NCBI GenBank assembly: GCA_008360955.1
Contig: LUCM01008714.1
Location: 131,764 to 195,763, forward strand
Reading direction: 5' to 3'
Source: Fasciolopsis buskii
Lineage: Eukaryota > Platyhelminthes > Trematoda > Plagiorchiida > Fasciolidae
DNA length: 64,000 nucleotides
In this document: piece by piece, positions 61,350-64,000 of the stretch
Layout of the letters: each line of letters opens with the position of its first letter
Numbering within the stretch: the stretch's first letter is position 1
Notes under the pieces: model-generated
Seen by the model: the letters and a program-made list of their open reading frames with translations, nothing else
What the model was told of the DNA's origin: nothing
Database searches by the model: none
Translations under genes and position numbers: made by a program

Positions 61350-61660
61350 TAGTAAGTTTGTGACGTCAGAGGAGTTGCTTTATTAAATTTAAAGTAACAA
61401 TATTTTGGATAATTCATTTCTTTAAACCACATATTAGCTGGTCTTGGATTTATGAGCTCCAAGTTCGTCCACGGTTTAAAAACGTGAACCTTAAGAACCA
61501 AGGATAACCAAAAAACCCATTCCGTACTCTGATGATTCGAGCCTGTGAAGATTCATTTGTGAATAAACCACGAATTTTAGATCGTTGTTTAACTGAGCTC
61601 ATCAGAAATTCTACTGATGAAATCTGTTAGTAATTTGTGGCTTCATTTCTGCCTTGGTTC
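61350..61660. other. probable intron before the 61667 candidate exon
   Basis: AT-rich sequence ending in a strong pyrimidine-rich acceptor. Confidence 0.3.
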
Positions 61661-61666
61661 TCACAG

Positions 61667-61861
61667 GGTAGTGTTCCAATACCCAAAGTCGATTTTCCGG
61701 TTCAGAAATCTGCGGACTTCAGCCTCCCGCAATGGATGGGAGTGTTGTACTTTGTAGTTTTCTTGTTCACAGCTGCTGCCCACAGCCTGCCGGGATATCA
61801 TTTCAACAATGATGTTCATATTTTCGAGGTTTGGTCGCCGTTTAACCGAATGCGCGTCTAG
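61667..61861 (+). CDS. candidate terminal exon with a membrane segment
   Basis: A strong acceptor (TTCTGCCTTGGTTCTCACAG, ending 61666) leads into 64 codons ending in TAG at 61861. The peptide has a polar start (GSVPIPKVDFPVQKSADFSL), a probable membrane helix (MGVLYFVVFLFTAAAHSL) and a polar end. A weak donor-like GAG-GTTTGG occurs before the stop. Composition is exon-like; family unknown. Confidence 0.38.
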   Translation, partial: GSVPIPKVDFPVQKSADFSLPQWMGVLYFVVFLFTAAAHSLPGYHFNNDVHIFEVWSPFNRMRV

Positions 61862-61864
61862 AAC

Positions 61865-64000
61865 TTGGTAACTCTATTCCATGTGTCAGCGAATAAGTCA
61901 CGTTTTCCCATATTACTGCATTGAGAAACAAGTATTTGTCAGATAAATAGTTTTATTCAAGTCAAAATGACTAAACGATTTTGGCCGTCAAACGTGAATC
62001 AGAATTTTTAAAATTATCTGCCGCTAGATAAAACGGAGAGCGGCATGTCATCAATCCTGACACTTTTGAGTAATGTGGAGACACTTGTGTCACGATTCCA
62101 GAGTTCCTCTTTCTCCTGTTTTCAAGATACATGACTTTATATGCATCTGGACAGAAATTAATGTATAATGCTTGCTTGAGAGAGTTTTTAATAAGTAAAT
62201 GACAGCTCCGCTACAGTAGCCAAAGAAAGTTAGACTTTACTTGACCCTCATTACTCTGCCGCGATTATTTGCTCATAGAAAACGTTTTAAAAATATGCAT
62301 TTAGTCACATTGTTGATGGAATACCACTGGCTCCAATTTTATTGCATTTACTGGAATCGCTAGCGCTAGTCCTGCAAAAGGCTTTCCGCATTCAATTAAA
62401 GAAAGCATATGATAAACCCTAGTGGGTCCAGACAATTTTGTCTATTTCACCTTACTCTCAAATATGTGTGTTTATGTGTGTGTGTGTGTGCTCGGCTGTT
62501 CTTGGGCAGGTCAAGGCTGATGTGTATCGATTCAGCTAGCCAGTCACGGTATCCTAGTGATTCGGTAGTCTACAGATTTCTCTGAATAACAACGTACAAA
62601 TGAATAACTAAAACAGACTGTTTGGGTCACGTTTTCCGTGCTGGTATGTGTTTGGCAGTCATCCAGTGAAATACCCAGCCAGCCAGTTAGCCAAGCGACC
62701 AGCTAGATAACTACCCAACTAACACAACGAACAGTAATTGGTCATCAAACGCCTTGCGGTGTAGGAAGAACAGTGCATACCAGTCTTTAAAAATGGTGAG
62801 AAGGTTGCAAACTCGCAGTTCCACCGGAGAGCACAAGAAAAAAAGGCTGCAGTCAGTTGATGGCATTCCAATGAATAATGGTTGTGTCGATAAGGTGATA
62901 TATGCCTAGAAGGTGTTGTTTTTGCTTGTCACATGTACACACTGATTGCAAGTTAAACAAAGTTCAGCAACTTTTGCTAAAGTTCTTCATTTAACAAGTT
63001 GTTTTGGAACTTTATTGGATGACATACTCGGTCAGAAAATTCCACAACTGAATTTTCAAATTTATAAGACGTTTTCAATATTAATTTGTCAAGCATATGG
63101 GTTTCGATAGTGCACTAGAAAGTAACGGACTTCAACAGTACACTGCCGAAACTAGAAAGCCGAAAGGTTTATCCACAGTAAAAACCACCAACCTGAAGGC
63201 CTATCCACAAATAGTATGATTATTTTTATTCAATCTAATGAATATCAAGTAAGCCGAGGTCGGCATTTTGAATAGTTTATGCAAATTAAGTTGAGCAAGT
63301 AATTTTGAACCATTTATCGTGCCTCTTTTCGTAGCCTTACTGCACTACGTTGAGTTCATCGTTTACCTTTTAAAACAGCCTAAAGGTGCAGACAATGCTC
63401 AAACCTCAATTACACTGCCTCGATTACCCAGCCTATGATGTTAATCCTTGGACGGAACAGTTTGCGTCGATTAGGGACTCGTTTTTCATGGACTCATTTT
63501 CCATCTCAGGAAGATATAAACCAGCATGGATTTTTATGTTTACTATTGTAAGATGCTGGTGATAAGTTGTCTTTTCAATGGTTCTGTAATTCGCCACCAA
63601 CTACGTCACCTTCGACGTCTTTTCTCAAAAAGATCAGCAAACAAATAACTGAGAGAGTGGGCATGAAGCAATGGATTGCGTATTTTCCTGTGTTCATTTC
63701 AAAGCACTGATCTGTAAGTTCGATTGACTGATACAGTATCTGAAACCCAGTCATCCTGGTTGCGAATCACTGGTAGCGATATCTGCTAATTCTGTGACAT
63801 TTGAAAGATTTGATGCAAACCAAACAAAGACAACAGATTAAATCCATCCGGAATTGTGTAGATCACCCATCTCTGTGGTAATTAGAAAACTGAAGGAGAA
63901 TTGCTGCATTAACCAGATTTTGGAGTGACGGTAATTTGAAATGCCCTCCTACTAGGGCCACAGATCCAGTCAGCTAGCAAAATCAAGTCACGTTTGTGAA
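61865..64000. other. no gene recognised; GT microsatellite
   Basis: AT-rich spacer to the window end, with a GT microsatellite at 62464-62490 and a run of CCAGCCAGCCAGTTAGCC-like short repeats near 62670-62710. No exon candidate stands out. Confidence 0.4.
62464..62490. repeat. GT microsatellite
   Basis: TG repeat interrupted once by TTTA. Confidence 0.9.

Noticed and set aside
1..64000. CRISPR arrays, operons, bacterial promoters, rRNA genes or functional tRNAs
   Set aside because: None seen; the composition and repeats are those of a eukaryotic nuclear genome.

Overview
The window looks like nuclear DNA of a parasitic flatworm, most likely a digenean fluke. It is AT-rich, with widely scattered short coding-like blocks, many degenerate repeats, and a tRNA-derived short element that carries a hammerhead ribozyme, a combination known from schistosome SM-alpha elements. 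The C-terminal part of a decayed LINE reverse transcriptase also fits flatworm elements. I cannot name the species from sequence alone.

Only one gene is convincing as a complete unit: an intron-free ORF at 3936-4949 (+, 337 aa). It has a TATA box about 100 bases upstream, an N-terminal PTB/PH-like domain and a Pro/Ser-rich tail. Everything else that looks coding is short: single stretches of 30-95 codons, mostly on the 3' side of a plausible splice acceptor. They are scattered on both strands and listed at low confidence. The best are a pair of convergent terminal exons at 41864-42033 (+) and 42207-42372 (-), which suggests two genes meeting tail to tail near 42.1 kb, and a block at 40725-41012 (-) that faintly resembles a fibronectin type III fold. 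With introns this long and no transcript data, exons cannot be joined into genes.

The main interest is in the repeats. Three copies of a tRNA-like SINE occur (14-134 +, 32005-32177 -, 32386-32573 +). Each contains a compact hammerhead fold: a perfect 6-bp stem I, the CTGATGA core, a short stem II and a palindromic stem III with GTA at the cleavage site. Two copies have an intact core; the inverted copy has lost the essential G5. At 21.8-22.4 kb there is a foldback element with about 270-bp arms. Single-arm and flank fragments of it recur near 9.15, 51.35 and 52.43 kb, and a second, unrelated tRNA-like SINE head lies just beyond it at 22.67-22.74 kb. A 50-bp-armed palindrome is at 33.40-33.54 kb, and a decayed LINE 3' end (minus strand) at 56.14-56.70 kb.

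One assembly flaw is clear: 51016-52075 and 52099-53157 are about 99.5% identical and abut a 23-base N gap from either side, so this is almost certainly one locus represented twice. The remaining sequence is gene-poor spacer or intron with a few microsatellites.
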